A stretch of 64,000 nucleotides of DNA from RDXT01 sp033765305 (GCA_033765305.1 JANRID010000065.1:62001-126000), one strand, 5' to 3'; positions 33,578-43,011 are shown, counted from the first letter of the stretch. The notes: generated from the sequence alone by a model not told the origin. Program-made: numbers and translations.

Positions 33578-36211
33578 ATGCAGCCTACCGCAGAACATAT
33601 CCGGCTGGAAGCCGCCCGCACCGGAGCGCAGCCCTGGAAGAAATGGGGCCCCTATCTGTCTGACCGTCAGTGGGGAACTGTACGTGAAGACTACAGCGCC
33701 GGCGGCAATGCCTGGCTCCACTACCCCCACGACCTGGCCCGCAGCAAGGCCTGGCGCTGGGGCGAGGAAGGGATCGGCGGCATCTCCGACGACCGCCAGC
33801 TGCTCTGTTTTGCCCCGGCCTTCTGGAATGGCCGGGACTCCATGCTCAAAGAACGGCTGTTCGGCCTCGGAAACCCCGACGGCAACCACGGCGAGGACGT
33901 CAAGGAGCTGTACTACTACCTCGACCATACGCCTTCGCACGCCTGGATGCAGATGCTCTACAAGTATCCTCAGGCGGCGTTTCCCTATGAGGATCTGGTG
34001 CGCGAAAACCGCCGGCGCAGCAAGCAACAGCCTGAGTATGAGATCTGGGACACTCCGGTGTGGCAGGACAAGCGCTACTTCGATGTGTGGGTGGAATACG
34101 CCAAGGCAGGCCCGGAGGACCTGCTGATCCGCCTCCGGGCGGTGAATCACGGCCCGGAGGCTGCCCTGCTGCACCTGCTGCCTACGCTGTGGTTCCGCAA
34201 TACCTGGTCCTGGGCGCCGGGGCGCCCGCGTCCGCTGCTGGAAGCCCTCGCTCCGGACCGTGTGCAGATCTCCCATCCGGACCTGCCGCCCATGGCCCTG
34301 TACGCGGAGCAGCCCGTGCAGTGGCTTTTCTGCGAAAACGATTCCAATACCCAGCGCCTCTACGGCCAGCCGGCTGAGGGCTACTTCAAGGACGGCATCA
34401 ACGACCATGTGGTGCAGGGCGCGGCAGCCGTCAATCCGGAGCTGCGCGGCACCAAGTGCGCCGCGTGGATTCAGGCGCAGGTGCCTGCGGGCGGATCGGT
34501 GGAGTACCGCTTCCGGCTGGGGCCGGCCGGCCTCGCTGCGCCCTTCGCGGAGGCGGACAGCCTGTTCGGGCAGCGCCAGGCCGAAGCCGATGCCTTTTAT
34601 GCGCATCTGCAGCGCCATATCCCGGATGCGGAGCTGCGCACCATCCAGCGCCAGGCCCTGGCCGGCATGCTCTGGACCAAGCAGTTCTATTACTACGACA
34701 TCCCCGAATGGCTCGAAGGCGATCCGGCATTTCCGCCGCCGCCGGCGGCGCGCAAGCATGGCCGCAACGCCCGCTGGCGCCACCTGAACAATGCCGACAT
34801 CATCTCCATGCCCGACAAGTGGGAATACCCCTGGTATGCGGCCTGGGATCTGGCTTTCCACTGCATCCCGCTGGCGCTTGTGGACCCGGACTTCGCCAAG
34901 GAGCAGCTGCTGCTGCTCACCCGCGAGTGGTACATGCACCCCAACGGACAGCTGCCGGCCTATGAATGGAATTTTTCGGATGTCAACCCGCCTGTGCATG
35001 CCTGGGCAGCCTGGAAGGTGTACTGGATCGAGCAGCGCCTGACCGGCAAGCCCGGCGACCGCGCCTTTCTCGAAGAAATCTACCAGAAGCTGCTGCTCAA
35101 CTTTACCTGGTGGGTCAACCGCAAAGACACCGAAGGCAACAACGTCTTCGAAGGGGGCTTTCTGGGCCTGGACAACATCGGGGTCTTCGACCGCAGCGCG
35201 GAGCTGCCGGCGGGCACCAAGCTGGAGCAGGCCGACGGCACGTCGTGGATGGCGATGTACTCGCTCAATATGATGCGCATCGCGCTGGAGCTGGCCCGCG
35301 AAAATCCGGTGTATGAATCCACCGCCACCAAGTTTTTCGAGCATTTCCTCTACATCGCCGAGGCCCTGGCTGATCTGGGCGGCGAAGGCATGAGCCTTTG
35401 GGACGAGAAAGACCAGTTCTTCTACGACGTGATCAGCATGCACGGCGGGCATCCGGTGCGGCTGAAGGTGCGTTCGCTGGTGGGGCTCTCCCCGCTGTAT
35501 GCGGTCGAGGTGCTGGACCATGAGCTGTTCGAGGCGGCGCCGCAGTTTACCCGGCGGCTGGAGTGGTTTCTGGAATACCGCCCCGACCTGGCGAGCCTGG
35601 TGTCGCGCTGGGCAGAGATGGGTAAAAAGCACACCCACCTGCTTTCGCTGCTCCGGGGCCGCCGCATGAAGCAGCTGCTGAAGCGCATGCTCAATGAGGC
35701 TGAATTCCTCTCCAGCTACGGCATCCGGGCGCTGTCGCGGGAGCATCTGGCACACCCCTACACCCTGCACCTGGGCGGGCAGTCCTTCACAGTATCCTAT
35801 CAGCCGGCGGAATCAGATTCGCGGATGTTCGGCGGCAACTCCAACTGGCGCGGTCCGATCTGGTTTCCAGTCAATTACCTGCTCATCCAGTCGCTCCGCC
35901 GCTTTCAGCGCTACTACGGCGAAGACTTCCGGGTGGAGCACCCCGCGGGTTCCGGGCAACAGCGCAGCCTGCGCGAGATCGCCGATGACCTGGCCCGGCG
36001 TCTGATCTCGATCTTCCAGCGGGATGCGCAGGGGCGGCGGCCGGTATTCGGCGAAGCAGCCCTGTTTCAGGAAGACCCGCAGTTTCAGGATCACCTGCTG
36101 TTCTACGAATATTTCCACGGCGACACGGGCCGGGGCGTGGGCGCATCCCACCAGACAGGCTGGACGGGGCTGGTGGCCAGCCTCATCCACGAGCTGCACG
36201 AGCCCTCATGA
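33578..36211 (+). CDS. GH63-type glucosidase
   Basis: 877 aa, close to the usual 880-890 for bacterial MGH1-type glucosidases. Recognisable segments are PYLSDRQWGTVREDYSAGG and EGIGGISDDRQ near the start, then YAAWDLAFHCIP with the catalytic-region Asp, and GGFLGLDNIGVFDRSAEL in the (alpha/alpha)6 barrel. Family members cleave alpha-glucosides such as glucosyl- or mannosylglycerate-type compounds; the substrate here is unknown. No signal peptide, so likely cytoplasmic. The start at 33578 is the first in-frame ATG; a TATTTTTC (33546-33553) could be its -7 box. It overlaps the convergent aroQ by 6 nt. Confidence 0.88.
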   Translation: MQPTAEHIRLEAARTGAQPWKKWGPYLSDRQWGTVREDYSAGGNAWLHYPHDLARSKAWRWGEEGIGGISDDRQLLCFAPAFWNGRDSMLKERLFGLGNPDGNHGEDVKELYYYLDHTPSHAWMQMLYKYPQAAFPYEDLVRENRRRSKQQPEYEIWDTPVWQDKRYFDVWVEYAKAGPEDLLIRLRAVNHGPEAALLHLLPTLWFRNTWSWAPGRPRPLLEALAPDRVQISHPDLPPMALYAEQPVQWLFCENDSNTQRLYGQPAEGYFKDGINDHVVQGAAAVNPELRGTKCAAWIQAQVPAGGSVEYRFRLGPAGLAAPFAEADSLFGQRQAEADAFYAHLQRHIPDAELRTIQRQALAGMLWTKQFYYYDIPEWLEGDPAFPPPPAARKHGRNARWRHLNNADIISMPDKWEYPWYAAWDLAFHCIPLALVDPDFAKEQLLLLTREWYMHPNGQLPAYEWNFSDVNPPVHAWAAWKVYWIEQRLTGKPGDRAFLEEIYQKLLLNFTWWVNRKDTEGNNVFEGGFLGLDNIGVFDRSAELPAGTKLEQADGTSWMAMYSLNMMRIALELARENPVYESTATKFFEHFLYIAEALADLGGEGMSLWDEKDQFFYDVISMHGGHPVRLKVRSLVGLSPLYAVEVLDHELFEAAPQFTRRLEWFLEYRPDLASLVSRWAEMGKKHTHLLSLLRGRRMKQLLKRMLNEAEFLSSYGIRALSREHLAHPYTLHLGGQSFTVSYQPAESDSRMFGGNSNWRGPIWFPVNYLLIQSLRRFQRYYGEDFRVEHPAGSGQQRSLREIADDLARRLISIFQRDAQGRRPVFGEAALFQEDPQFQDHLLFYEYFHGDTGRGVGASHQTGWTGLVASLIHELHEPS

Positions 36212-36634
36212 ACGCAGGCGCAGCAGCCACTGCAGCGCGAGGTGGTAGCTGTGCTTGCCAAAGCCGGAAATCATGCCCTTGCAGGCCGGGCTGATCACCG
36301 ACACATGGCGGAAGGGCTCCCGGCTGAAGAGGTGGGACAGATGCACCTCCACGATGGGGCAGGGCAGCATGCGGAGGGCGTCGAGCAGCGCGTAGCTGTA
36401 ATGGGTGAAAGCGCCGAGGTTGACCACCACGCCGTCCGGCGGGTCCAGCACGGCCTCGTGGATGCGGTCGATGAGGGCGCCTTCGTGATTGGACTGGAAA
36501 TGAGCCAGGGCCGCTTCGGGGAAAGCGGCTTCCAGTTCGGCGAGCACGGCGTCCAGGGTGTCGGAGCCGTACACCGAAGGCTCCCGGCGGCCCAGGAGAT
36601 TGAGATTGGGGCCGTTGATAATCAGAATTTTCAT
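36206..36634 (-). CDS. aroQ: Type II 3-dehydroquinate dehydratase
   Basis: 142 aa. MKILIINGPNLNLLGRREPS with the catalytic Arg and Tyr region, GAFTHYSYALLDAL, and EVHLSHLFSREPFRHVS with the catalytic His give a complete type II enzyme. It dehydrates 3-dehydroquinate to 3-dehydroshikimate in the shikimate pathway. The start at 36634 fits the family; an ATG 12 nt upstream adds MPKS. The usual NPGA loop reads NLGA here, a minor change. Confidence 0.94.
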   Translation of the reverse strand: MKILIINGPNLNLLGRREPSVYGSDTLDAVLAELEAAFPEAALAHFQSNHEGALIDRIHEAVLDPPDGVVVNLGAFTHYSYALLDALRMLPCPIVEVHLSHLFSREPFRHVSVISPACKGMISGFGKHSYHLALQWLLRLRS

Positions 36635-36687
36635 ACTTTTCGGCACTGAAGCGCAACTACGCGATTCGCGGGCAGCTTTGCAATCCC

Positions 36688-37608
36688 ATGTCTTCTGAAA
36701 CCCTGAGCTGGGCCGGTGCCCTGAGCGAATTCGAACAATACCTGGCGATCGAGCAGGGTGCCGCAGGCCCCACGCGCAGCGCCTACCTGCACGACGCGGG
36801 CCGGTATGCGCGCTACCTGGAGCAGACGCTGCAGGTGGCGGTGCCCGCCGCTGCCGATGCCGGCCATGTGCGGCTGTTTCTGACCCATCTCCAGCAGGTC
36901 TGCGACCTGCAGGAGCGCTCGCTCGCCCGCAACCTCTCCGCCATCCGGGCCTTCCACGGCTTCCTGCTCTCCGACGGGCTGCTGGAGCACAACCCCTGCG
37001 AGCGCATCGAGATGCCCAAGATGAGCCGCAGCCTGCCCCTGACCCTCAGCGTGCCGGAGGTCGAAGCCCTGCTGGCGGCAGCCATCGAACCCGGAGATGC
37101 CGCCGCCATCCGGAACCGGGCCATGCTGGAGCTGCTCTACTCCGCCGGCCTGCGCGTCTCGGAGCTGGCGAATCTGGAGCTGCAGCGGGTCTTTTTTCAG
37201 GAAGGGTTTGTGCGGATTCTGGGCAAAGGCAACAAGGAGCGCCTCGTGCCGGCAGGAGCCCCGGCCTTGCGGTGGCTGGAGCGCTATCTGCGCGAGGTGC
37301 GCGCGGCGCAGCCCGTCCGGCGCGGGCATGAGAGCTATGTATTCCTCAATCAGCGGGGCGGACGGATCTCCCGGGTCTCGGTCTTCACCATCGTGCAGGA
37401 AACAGCCCGCCGGGCCGGCATCAGCCGCCCGGTGAGCCCGCACACCTTCCGCCATACCTTCGCTACCCACCTCATTGAAGGCGGGGCCGACCTCCGGGCC
37501 GTGCAGGACATGCTGGGGCACGAGTCCATTACCACCACTGAAATCTACCTGCACGTGGACCGCGAATACCTGCGCGAGGTGCATGCACTCTATCATCCCC
37601 GGAAATAA
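36688..37608 (+). CDS. xerD: Tyrosine recombinase XerD/XerC family
   Basis: 306 aa. The SAM-like N-domain is followed by the catalytic set Arg156 (AGLRVSEL), Lys180 (LGKGNKERLVP), His252 and Arg255 (PHTFRHTFATHL), His278 (LGHES) and the nucleophile Tyr287 (TTEIYLHV). It resolves chromosome dimers at dif during division; the length, order and isolated position fit the housekeeping recombinase rather than a phage integrase. No integration remnant or att repeat is seen around it. CAGCTTTG ends 7 nt before the ATG and may be its -7 box. Confidence 0.92.
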   Translation: MSSETLSWAGALSEFEQYLAIEQGAAGPTRSAYLHDAGRYARYLEQTLQVAVPAAADAGHVRLFLTHLQQVCDLQERSLARNLSAIRAFHGFLLSDGLLEHNPCERIEMPKMSRSLPLTLSVPEVEALLAAAIEPGDAAAIRNRAMLELLYSAGLRVSELANLELQRVFFQEGFVRILGKGNKERLVPAGAPALRWLERYLREVRAAQPVRRGHESYVFLNQRGGRISRVSVFTIVQETARRAGISRPVSPHTFRHTFATHLIEGGADLRAVQDMLGHESITTTEIYLHVDREYLREVHALYHPRK

Positions 37609-37622
37609 TCCCGGAAGCGGCG

Positions 37623-37630
37623 TACCTTTG
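37623..37630 (+). promoter_or_regulatory. -7 promoter box (TACCTTTG)
   Basis: A perfect TAnnTTTG match lying 17 nt upstream of the ATG at 37648 and 14 nt after the xerD stop. Confidence 0.6.
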
Positions 37631-37647
37631 CCGCTCAATCTGCCTGC

Positions 37648-38676
37648 ATGGAAATCGGAATCGACAGCTTCGCTGCCTCCACCTACAACCCCGAAACCGG
37701 CGCGTCTCTGAATAATATGGAGTCCATCGCCGCGCTGCTCGAACGGATCGGGCACGCCGACCGCTGCGGGCTCGATGTATTCGGAATCGGGGAGCATCAC
37801 CGCCGCGAATTTCTGGACTCGGCGCCGCCGGTCATCCTGGCTGCCGCTGCCGCCCGTACGGAGCGCATCCGGCTCACCAGCGCGGTCACGGTGCTGAGCG
37901 CCGCCGATCCGGTCCGGGTATTCCAGGCCTTCGCCACGCTGGACCTCATTTCCCGCGGACGCGCCGAGATCGTCGCCGGGCGCGGCTCCTTCATCGAATC
38001 CTTCCCGCTCTTCGGGCTGCGCCTGGAGGACTACGACGAACTCTTCGCCGAGAAGCTGGACCTCCTGCTGCAGATCCGCCGCCAGGAGACCGTAACCTGG
38101 TCGGGCAAGTTCCGCCCGGCGCTGCGCCAGCAGGCGGTGTATCCCCGGCCGGTGCAGGATCCGCTTCCGGTATGGGTAGGCGTGGGCGGCACCCCGGAAT
38201 CGTTTATCCGGGCAGGGCGGCTCGGCCTGCCGCTGATGGTCGCCATCATCGGCGGCGAGACCCGCCGTTTCCGCCCGCTGGTGGACCTCTACCGGCAGGC
38301 AGGCCGGGAGGCTGGGCATCCGCCGGAGCAGCTCAAGGTGGGTCTCCATTCGCTCGGCTTTGTGGCTGCTACGGATGAGGAAGCGGTGGAGCAGTATTAT
38401 CCGGGCTATGCGGAGACCTTTACCCGCATCGGGCGCGAGCGCGGCTGGCCGCCCGTGACGCGCGGCGCTTTCAACGCCCAGGCCGGCCCGGGCGGGGCGC
38501 TGATCGTCGGGGGGCCGGAAACCGTAGCCGCTAAAATTCTGCGCCACAGCGAAGCGCTGGGCGGCATCTCGCGGCTGACCTTCCAGATGGACAATGCGGC
38601 GCTGCCGCAGGAGGCCCTGCTGAATGCCATCAGCCTGATCGGCGCGGAGGTGATTCCACGCGTCCGGCAGGCCTGA
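37648..38676 (+). CDS. LLM class flavin-dependent oxidoreductase
   Basis: 342 aa. The bacterial luciferase-like TIM barrel is recognisable: start MEIGIDSFAASTYNPETGAS, GIGEHHRREF, TSAVTVLSAADPVRVFQ, GRAEIVAGRGSFIESFPLFG and PVWVGVGGTPESF. Such enzymes use FMNH2 and O2 or F420-type cofactors on varied substrates; the substrate is unknown. It has its own promoter and is followed by the convergent anti-sigma-like gene. Confidence 0.88.
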   Translation: MEIGIDSFAASTYNPETGASLNNMESIAALLERIGHADRCGLDVFGIGEHHRREFLDSAPPVILAAAAARTERIRLTSAVTVLSAADPVRVFQAFATLDLISRGRAEIVAGRGSFIESFPLFGLRLEDYDELFAEKLDLLLQIRRQETVTWSGKFRPALRQQAVYPRPVQDPLPVWVGVGGTPESFIRAGRLGLPLMVAIIGGETRRFRPLVDLYRQAGREAGHPPEQLKVGLHSLGFVAATDEEAVEQYYPGYAETFTRIGRERGWPPVTRGAFNAQAGPGGALIVGGPETVAAKILRHSEALGGISRLTFQMDNAALPQEALLNAISLIGAEVIPRVRQA

Positions 38677-38685
38677 GGCGCCGCC

Positions 38686-39390
38686 TCAGGGCAAGGCATC
38701 CCGCAGGCGGGCTGCCTCCCTCGCCTTGTAATGCGGGCTGCGCGCCAGGCTGTCGAGCAGGGCGCGCGGCGAGCCGCCGGCCAGGATCTCGTTGAGTGCG
38801 ATGCGCCAGCCGGCTGCATCGGCCAGCAGCGGGTCCTGCTGCAGGCTGCGGAGCAGGCGGAGCGCTTCGGCGTACTGGCCGGTCTGGGTGAAGCAGTCTG
38901 CCGCATACATTCGCAGCAGCGGATCTTCGGGATGGCGGGCGATCAGCGCCTGCAAGGCCGGCTGGGCCTCCGCACAGCGGCCTGCCTGGTAAGCTGCCGC
39001 CACTGAATCCGGAAGGCGGGCATCTGCCACCCCCCGGATCTGGCCGATGGGGTATGGCTCCACAGCGGCCAGCGCCAGCTGGCGGACATCCGGCTTGGGC
39101 TGGCGGATGAGCAGCAGCACCAGCAGGACTGCGGCGAGCGCTGCGGCTCCGGCCCACAGGACCCGGACCCGCGCCTGGCGGGCATCTGCCTCCCGGAGCA
39201 CGGCCCGCAGCTCTGATTTGGTACCGGCCCGCGCTGCGGCCTGGAGGATGGCGATGCGCTCCTGCTGCGCCGCCAGCGCCGCGGCAAACGCCGCATCTCC
39301 GCGCAGCCGCTCCTCGACCGCCCGGACTTCCGCCGCATCGAGGCCGCCGGCCAGGTACTCCGACAGCAATTCCAGATCACGAGGTTCCAT
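38686..39390 (-). CDS. Anti-sigma-factor-like membrane protein with periplasmic TPR
   Basis: 234 aa. A cytoplasmic N-part (EPRDLELLSEYLAGGLDAAE...RGDAAFAAAL) has the helix layout of anti-sigma domains but lacks the HxxxCxxC zinc motif. One membrane helix (about 80-96, VLWAGAAALAAVLLVLLLI) follows, then a C-terminal half with TPR-like helices (AAYQAGRCAEAQPALQALI, AADCFTQTGQYAEALRLLRS). The start overlaps the sigma factor gene by 14 nt, so the pair is probably coupled and this protein probably sequesters that sigma factor; no partner test was possible. Confidence 0.75.
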   Translation of the reverse strand: MEPRDLELLSEYLAGGLDAAEVRAVEERLRGDAAFAAALAAQQERIAILQAAARAGTKSELRAVLREADARQARVRVLWAGAAALAAVLLVLLLIRQPKPDVRQLALAAVEPYPIGQIRGVADARLPDSVAAAYQAGRCAEAQPALQALIARHPEDPLLRMYAADCFTQTGQYAEALRLLRSLQQDPLLADAAGWRIALNEILAGGSPRALLDSLARSPHYKAREAARLRDALP

Positions 39391-39973
39391 GCGCAGGGAT
39401 TTCAGGGGAATCGATCAGCTTCATCCACTGCTGGTAGCAGCGGTGGCGGGTGACCTTGACGACATTGGCATTGGCGAAGCCCATGCGGGCAGCAATCTCC
39501 TGCTGGGGCAATTGCTCCACATAGACATAGTTCAGCAGCTCGCGGCAGGTCTGGCCCAGGCGGCCGAGGGCCTCGGTGACGCGCCGGATGCGCTCGCGCA
39601 CCAGGTCCGCATCTTCCGGCTCGAAAGGGGTTTCGGACTTGCCGGCAGCCAGCCAGAACTGGCGTTCGATCTCGTTCTGCTCCCGTTCCCACCGGCTGCG
39701 GGACCGGTTCAGGTCGCGCCAGAGGTTCCAGCAGATGCCGTACATATAGCTGCGCAGGTTGCTGAGCTGCGCCAGCCTGCCGGAGAGGATATTCTCCCGG
39801 AAAATCAGCACGGCGTCCATATACAAGTCCTCCGCATCGCTGGCATCGCAGCCGGTCTTATGCATCAGGGTCCGGACGCAATAGCGGTGCGTCTCCTCGA
39901 AGACCTGCCGCAGGCCATGCGTATGGCCCTGGCTCAGCTGTTCCCGGAGTGCTTGTGCGGTAAGATTCGGCAT
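39377..39973 (-). CDS. RNA polymerase sigma factor, ECF/sigma-70 family
   Basis: 198 aa. Region 2 is DAEDLYMDAVLIFRENILSG followed by LRSYMYGICWNLWRD; region 4 is LLNYVYVEQLPQQEIAARMG followed by FANANVVKVTRHRCY. That order and spacing are typical of Bacteroidota ECF factors. The frame is open to 40126, but the ATG at 39973 (MPNLTAQALREQL) gives the normal length, and a TATGTTGG box lies 43 nt upstream. It is followed by the anti-sigma-like gene with a 14-nt overlap. The genes it controls cannot be named from this window. Confidence 0.9.
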   Translation of the reverse strand: MPNLTAQALREQLSQGHTHGLRQVFEETHRYCVRTLMHKTGCDASDAEDLYMDAVLIFRENILSGRLAQLSNLRSYMYGICWNLWRDLNRSRSRWEREQNEIERQFWLAAGKSETPFEPEDADLVRERIRRVTEALGRLGQTCRELLNYVYVEQLPQQEIAARMGFANANVVKVTRHRCYQQWMKLIDSPEIPAHGTS

Positions 39974-40016
39974 CGGATCTGCTGCGGGACCGGTGCTCCG
40001 GATTCCCATCGGCGTC

Positions 40017-40024
40017 CCAACATA
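40017..40024 (-). promoter_or_regulatory. Candidate -7 promoter box (TATGTTGG) for the sigma factor gene
   Basis: TATGTTGG on the minus strand, 43 nt before the ATG at 39973, one mismatch from TAnnTTTG. Confidence 0.4.
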
Positions 40025-40199
40025 CAAAAAACCCGGCACATTCTGCCCCAGGTACGATCCTGCGCCCGCTGAAGCAGGCTGCAGCAAGCCGTACGCAGTT
40101 GCGGCGCCCGACGCCCGCATGTCCATTTCACCGCAGCATAGATTCCGCTGCCCTCCGGATCATGATGGAAAATCCGGCGTAACGTTAACAGCCGGGGTG

Positions 40200-40988
40200 C
40201 TATTCGGGCGGCAGGGGCTTGAGGCGGATGTTGCGGAACTCGACCGGCTGGCCTTCGGCCTGGAGGGCGATGTAGCCGCTGTGCAGCGGCGTGCCGGCGG
40301 GCAGGGGGTAGGATTCCGGCAGGAGATAGCCGCCGAGCTGGGGCCTGGTGAACGTGAGCACGGTATCGCCTTCGATCAGGTGCGCAGCAAACCGGTTGCC
40401 CTGGACGATGAGTTCCAGCCGGATCCACTGGCTGTCCGGGTAATGCCGGGAGCGGGAGGGAATGCAATGCTCATCGGTGAGCGCCCCGCCGATGTGCACC
40501 ATCGTGCCGGGGGTACACATGTTGGCTGTGGTCTGGAGCACACTGTCGGTGCTGCTGAGCAGCTGGGCCTCCAGCGATACGGGCCAGCCCTGATGCAGCT
40601 CCATGCTTTCGGGAGACTGGGCGTGGTACATCACGCCGCTGTTGCGGTAGCACCAGACGGGCGCATCGGGCAGCATCTCGCCGGTGAAGCGGTATTCGAG
40701 CCGGAGGACAAAGGAGGAAAAAGGCTGGCGGTAAAACAGATGGGCAAATCGCCCGTCGAAGCGGCGGTAGCGGTCGTAGGCGGCTTTGAGCACACCCCGC
40801 TCCGCCCGGAACACCTCCAGGGAATCGGTGCCGCAGGACGATCCGGCCACTTTGGGCGTCCAGCCCGCAAGGCTGCGCCCGTCGAAGAGGCGGATCCAGC
40901 CCCGGGCTTCGCCGGGATCGGCGGGCGGCATCAGGGAGAGGTGCAGAAATGCAGCGAGGAGCAGCAGCGGAGCAGTCAGATAGCGCAT
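40200..40988 (-). CDS. DUF1080 (3-keto-disaccharide hydrolase-like) exported protein
   Basis: 262 aa with an N-terminal signal peptide (MRYLTAPLLLLAAFLHLSL). GWIRLFDGRSLAGWTP is the hallmark start of the domain, followed by beta strands with LRLEYRF, NSGVMYH, WIRLELIVQGNRFAAHLIEG and SGYIALQAEGQPVEFRNIRL. Family members have a concanavalin-like fold and some hydrolyse 3-keto-glucosides. It is probably periplasmic or outer-membrane facing; no other sugar gene is adjacent. Confidence 0.88.
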   Translation of the reverse strand: MRYLTAPLLLLAAFLHLSLMPPADPGEARGWIRLFDGRSLAGWTPKVAGSSCGTDSLEVFRAERGVLKAAYDRYRRFDGRFAHLFYRQPFSSFVLRLEYRFTGEMLPDAPVWCYRNSGVMYHAQSPESMELHQGWPVSLEAQLLSSTDSVLQTTANMCTPGTMVHIGGALTDEHCIPSRSRHYPDSQWIRLELIVQGNRFAAHLIEGDTVLTFTRPQLGGYLLPESYPLPAGTPLHSGYIALQAEGQPVEFRNIRLKPLPPE

Positions 40989-41177
40989 AGGAGTCCGGAT
41001 TCAGCAGATGGCTCAAGATACGGGATTTGTCCGGATCTTCCTGCGGCCCATCCGCCGGGCAGACAGCCGAAGATGCCTGGCAGAAGGTGCCGGATGCCGA
41101 TTTTCTGCGCGACCGGCGCAACCTCACCGGCGAGGGAGGCGTTTCATCCGAAACCACCCAAGACCATTCCGACTGCT

Positions 41178-41702
41178 ATGCACTTCTCTGCCTTGGTATC
41201 CAGCCTGACAGGCATGGTTCATCTGGCCAGCGCCGTAGTGGCCATGGCCACAGGCCTTTGGGTTCTCGTTCGCCCGAAAGGCACCCGCACGCACCGCCGC
41301 ATGGGCTACGTGTACGCAGGTGCGATGGCCGTGCTCAATCTCACCGCCTTCCTGATCTACCGGCTTTACGGCGGCTTTGGGATCTTCCACGTATTCGCGC
41401 TGCTGAGCATCGCCACGCTGACAGCCGGGATGTATCCGGTGCTCACCCGCAAGCGCCCCGATTATCTCCTGCAGCACTTCAACTACATGTACTGGAGCGT
41501 GATCGGCTTGTACTGCGCCTTCATGGCCGAGACCTTCACCCGGCTGCCGGCGGTTGTGCTGGACGAGGCCGGCAGGCCGATGACGGTTTTCTACTGGTTT
41601 GTCGGGATCGGCGTGGGCATCGTGATGCTCATCGGCACCCTGGCATACCGCCGGTACAGCCCCGTGTGGACGGCGCAGTTCGGGGAAGCTGCTCAGACCT
41701 GA
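41178..41702 (+). CDS. DUF2306 family membrane protein
   Basis: 174 aa with four hydrophobic segments: LASAVVAMATGLWVLV, MAVLNLTAFLIY, FALLSIATLTAGM and FVGIGVGIVMLIG. RTHRRMGYVYAGAM and QHFNYMYWSVIGLY supply the conserved His residues of DUF2306-type proteins. Function is unknown. The open frame continues upstream to 39993, but that part is a shadow of other genes; ATG 41178 starts the conserved region. Confidence 0.8.
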   Translation: MHFSALVSSLTGMVHLASAVVAMATGLWVLVRPKGTRTHRRMGYVYAGAMAVLNLTAFLIYRLYGGFGIFHVFALLSIATLTAGMYPVLTRKRPDYLLQHFNYMYWSVIGLYCAFMAETFTRLPAVVLDEAGRPMTVFYWFVGIGVGIVMLIGTLAYRRYSPVWTAQFGEAAQT

Positions 41703-41783
41703 GCGGCGGATGCAGCGTGCATCCGGGCCCTGTGTTCCGCACCGGTATCCGGGCGGGCCTGTGCCTCTCATCCGGCGGTTGTG

Positions 41784-41791
41784 TACGTTGG
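41784..41791 (+). promoter_or_regulatory. Candidate -7 promoter box (TACGTTGG)
   Basis: TACGTTGG lies 38 nt upstream of the AraC-type regulator start; one mismatch from TAnnTTTG. Confidence 0.35.
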
Positions 41792-41829
41792 CGCTGTAAG
41801 CTATTTCCTTTGGCCCGATAGCTCACCCC

Positions 41830-43011
41830 ATGCCCTTTAGTTTCGGACTATTCAGTTCCTCCCTGCTGATTTTCTTTGTTCACGCCCTCGTTTTCAGTGC
41901 CGGGGCAGCGTTCACGGGCATTACCCGGGACACTCGTTCGGGGCGGTGGCTGGGCTTGCTGCTGCTGTTGCTGGCCTTGTACGTAAGCCCGTTTATGCTC
42001 GGGTATGCGGGCTGGTACGGGCTGGATGGCTACCGCGAGGTGCTGTTTTACCTTCCCCTGCAGCAGGTATTGCTCATGGGCCCGGTCATGCGGTTTTACC
42101 TCCGGAGCCTGCTCTATCCCGGCGTACCCTTTGGCCGAAAAGACTGGATGCACCTGGTGCCGGGCGGTTTATACCTGCTCTACAGCCTCGCCATTGCGGT
42201 GGCTGATGCCGTTTTGTACCCCGAACCCGGATTTTATGCCGATGGCAAAGACAAAGACTTCGACGAATGGTATCAGGTGGCGGGATTCGTTTCCCTGATG
42301 GGGTACTTTGGGGCCAGCCTGCACCTGTACCAGCAGTACCAAAAGCAGATTTTCGACCAGCTGAGCTATGCCGAAGAAGTAACCTATACCTGGGTGCGGC
42401 GTTTTCTGGTCGTGTTTCTGGTGATTATCGTGCTCAGGGCCTTGTTTTTTGTCCTCAACCCGGAGTGGGGCGAATTTGGCCGCAAGTACTGGTACTACCT
42501 CGCCCTGTCGGTGGTGGGTTACGGCCTGGCCATACAGGGATACCGGCAACATGTATTGCTGGCTGCCGCCCGCCATCCCCTGCCGCCGGCCCCCGAAATC
42601 CTGCCTCCGGCTGTACCTTCACTGCCTTTGGCAGAGGAGGGCCCCGCATTTGACGCCGCCGCCTGGATGCGCCAGATCGACCAGGCCATGGAAGAGGGCC
42701 ATTTTTACCAAAATCCGGTTTTGTCGCTTTCGGACCTGGCCACCCACCTGGGCACCACCACCCGCAACGTATCGCGGGCCATCAATACAGGGACCGGCCT
42801 GAATTTCAACGACTATGTCAACCGCTTCCGGGTGCAGGCCGTGATCCGCGAGTTTAACCAGGGCACCCACAAGCAACATACCCTGCTGGGCATCGCGCTG
42901 GGATGCGGCTTTAATTCAAAATCCACTTTCAACCGGGCGTTTAAAAAATACGCCGGCCTGAGCCCCGCCGAATTCCTGCGTCAGGCCCCGGAATCTGGGA
43001 TCAAATCGTGA
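41830..43011 (+). CDS. AraC family regulator with membrane-spanning sensor domain
   Basis: 393 aa. About seven hydrophobic helices fill residues 1-240 (for example LGLLLLLLALYVSPFML and FLVVFLVIIVLRALFFVL). The C-terminal third is an AraC helix-turn-helix: SLSDLATHLGTTTRNVSRAI and LLGIALGCGFNSKSTFNRAF followed by KKYAGLSPAEF. It is anchored in the membrane and probably controls neighbouring or distant genes in response to an unknown signal. The serine hydrolase begins 55 nt downstream, so the two may form a unit. Confidence 0.9.
   Translation: MPFSFGLFSSSLLIFFVHALVFSAGAAFTGITRDTRSGRWLGLLLLLLALYVSPFMLGYAGWYGLDGYREVLFYLPLQQVLLMGPVMRFYLRSLLYPGVPFGRKDWMHLVPGGLYLLYSLAIAVADAVLYPEPGFYADGKDKDFDEWYQVAGFVSLMGYFGASLHLYQQYQKQIFDQLSYAEEVTYTWVRRFLVVFLVIIVLRALFFVLNPEWGEFGRKYWYYLALSVVGYGLAIQGYRQHVLLAAARHPLPPAPEILPPAVPSLPLAEEGPAFDAAAWMRQIDQAMEEGHFYQNPVLSLSDLATHLGTTTRNVSRAINTGTGLNFNDYVNRFRVQAVIREFNQGTHKQHTLLGIALGCGFNSKSTFNRAFKKYAGLSPAEFLRQAPESGIKS

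Noticed and set aside
36688..37608. XerD-like recombinase as evidence of a mobile element
   Set aside because: Size, motifs and lack of att-like repeats or cargo fit the housekeeping dimer-resolution recombinase.
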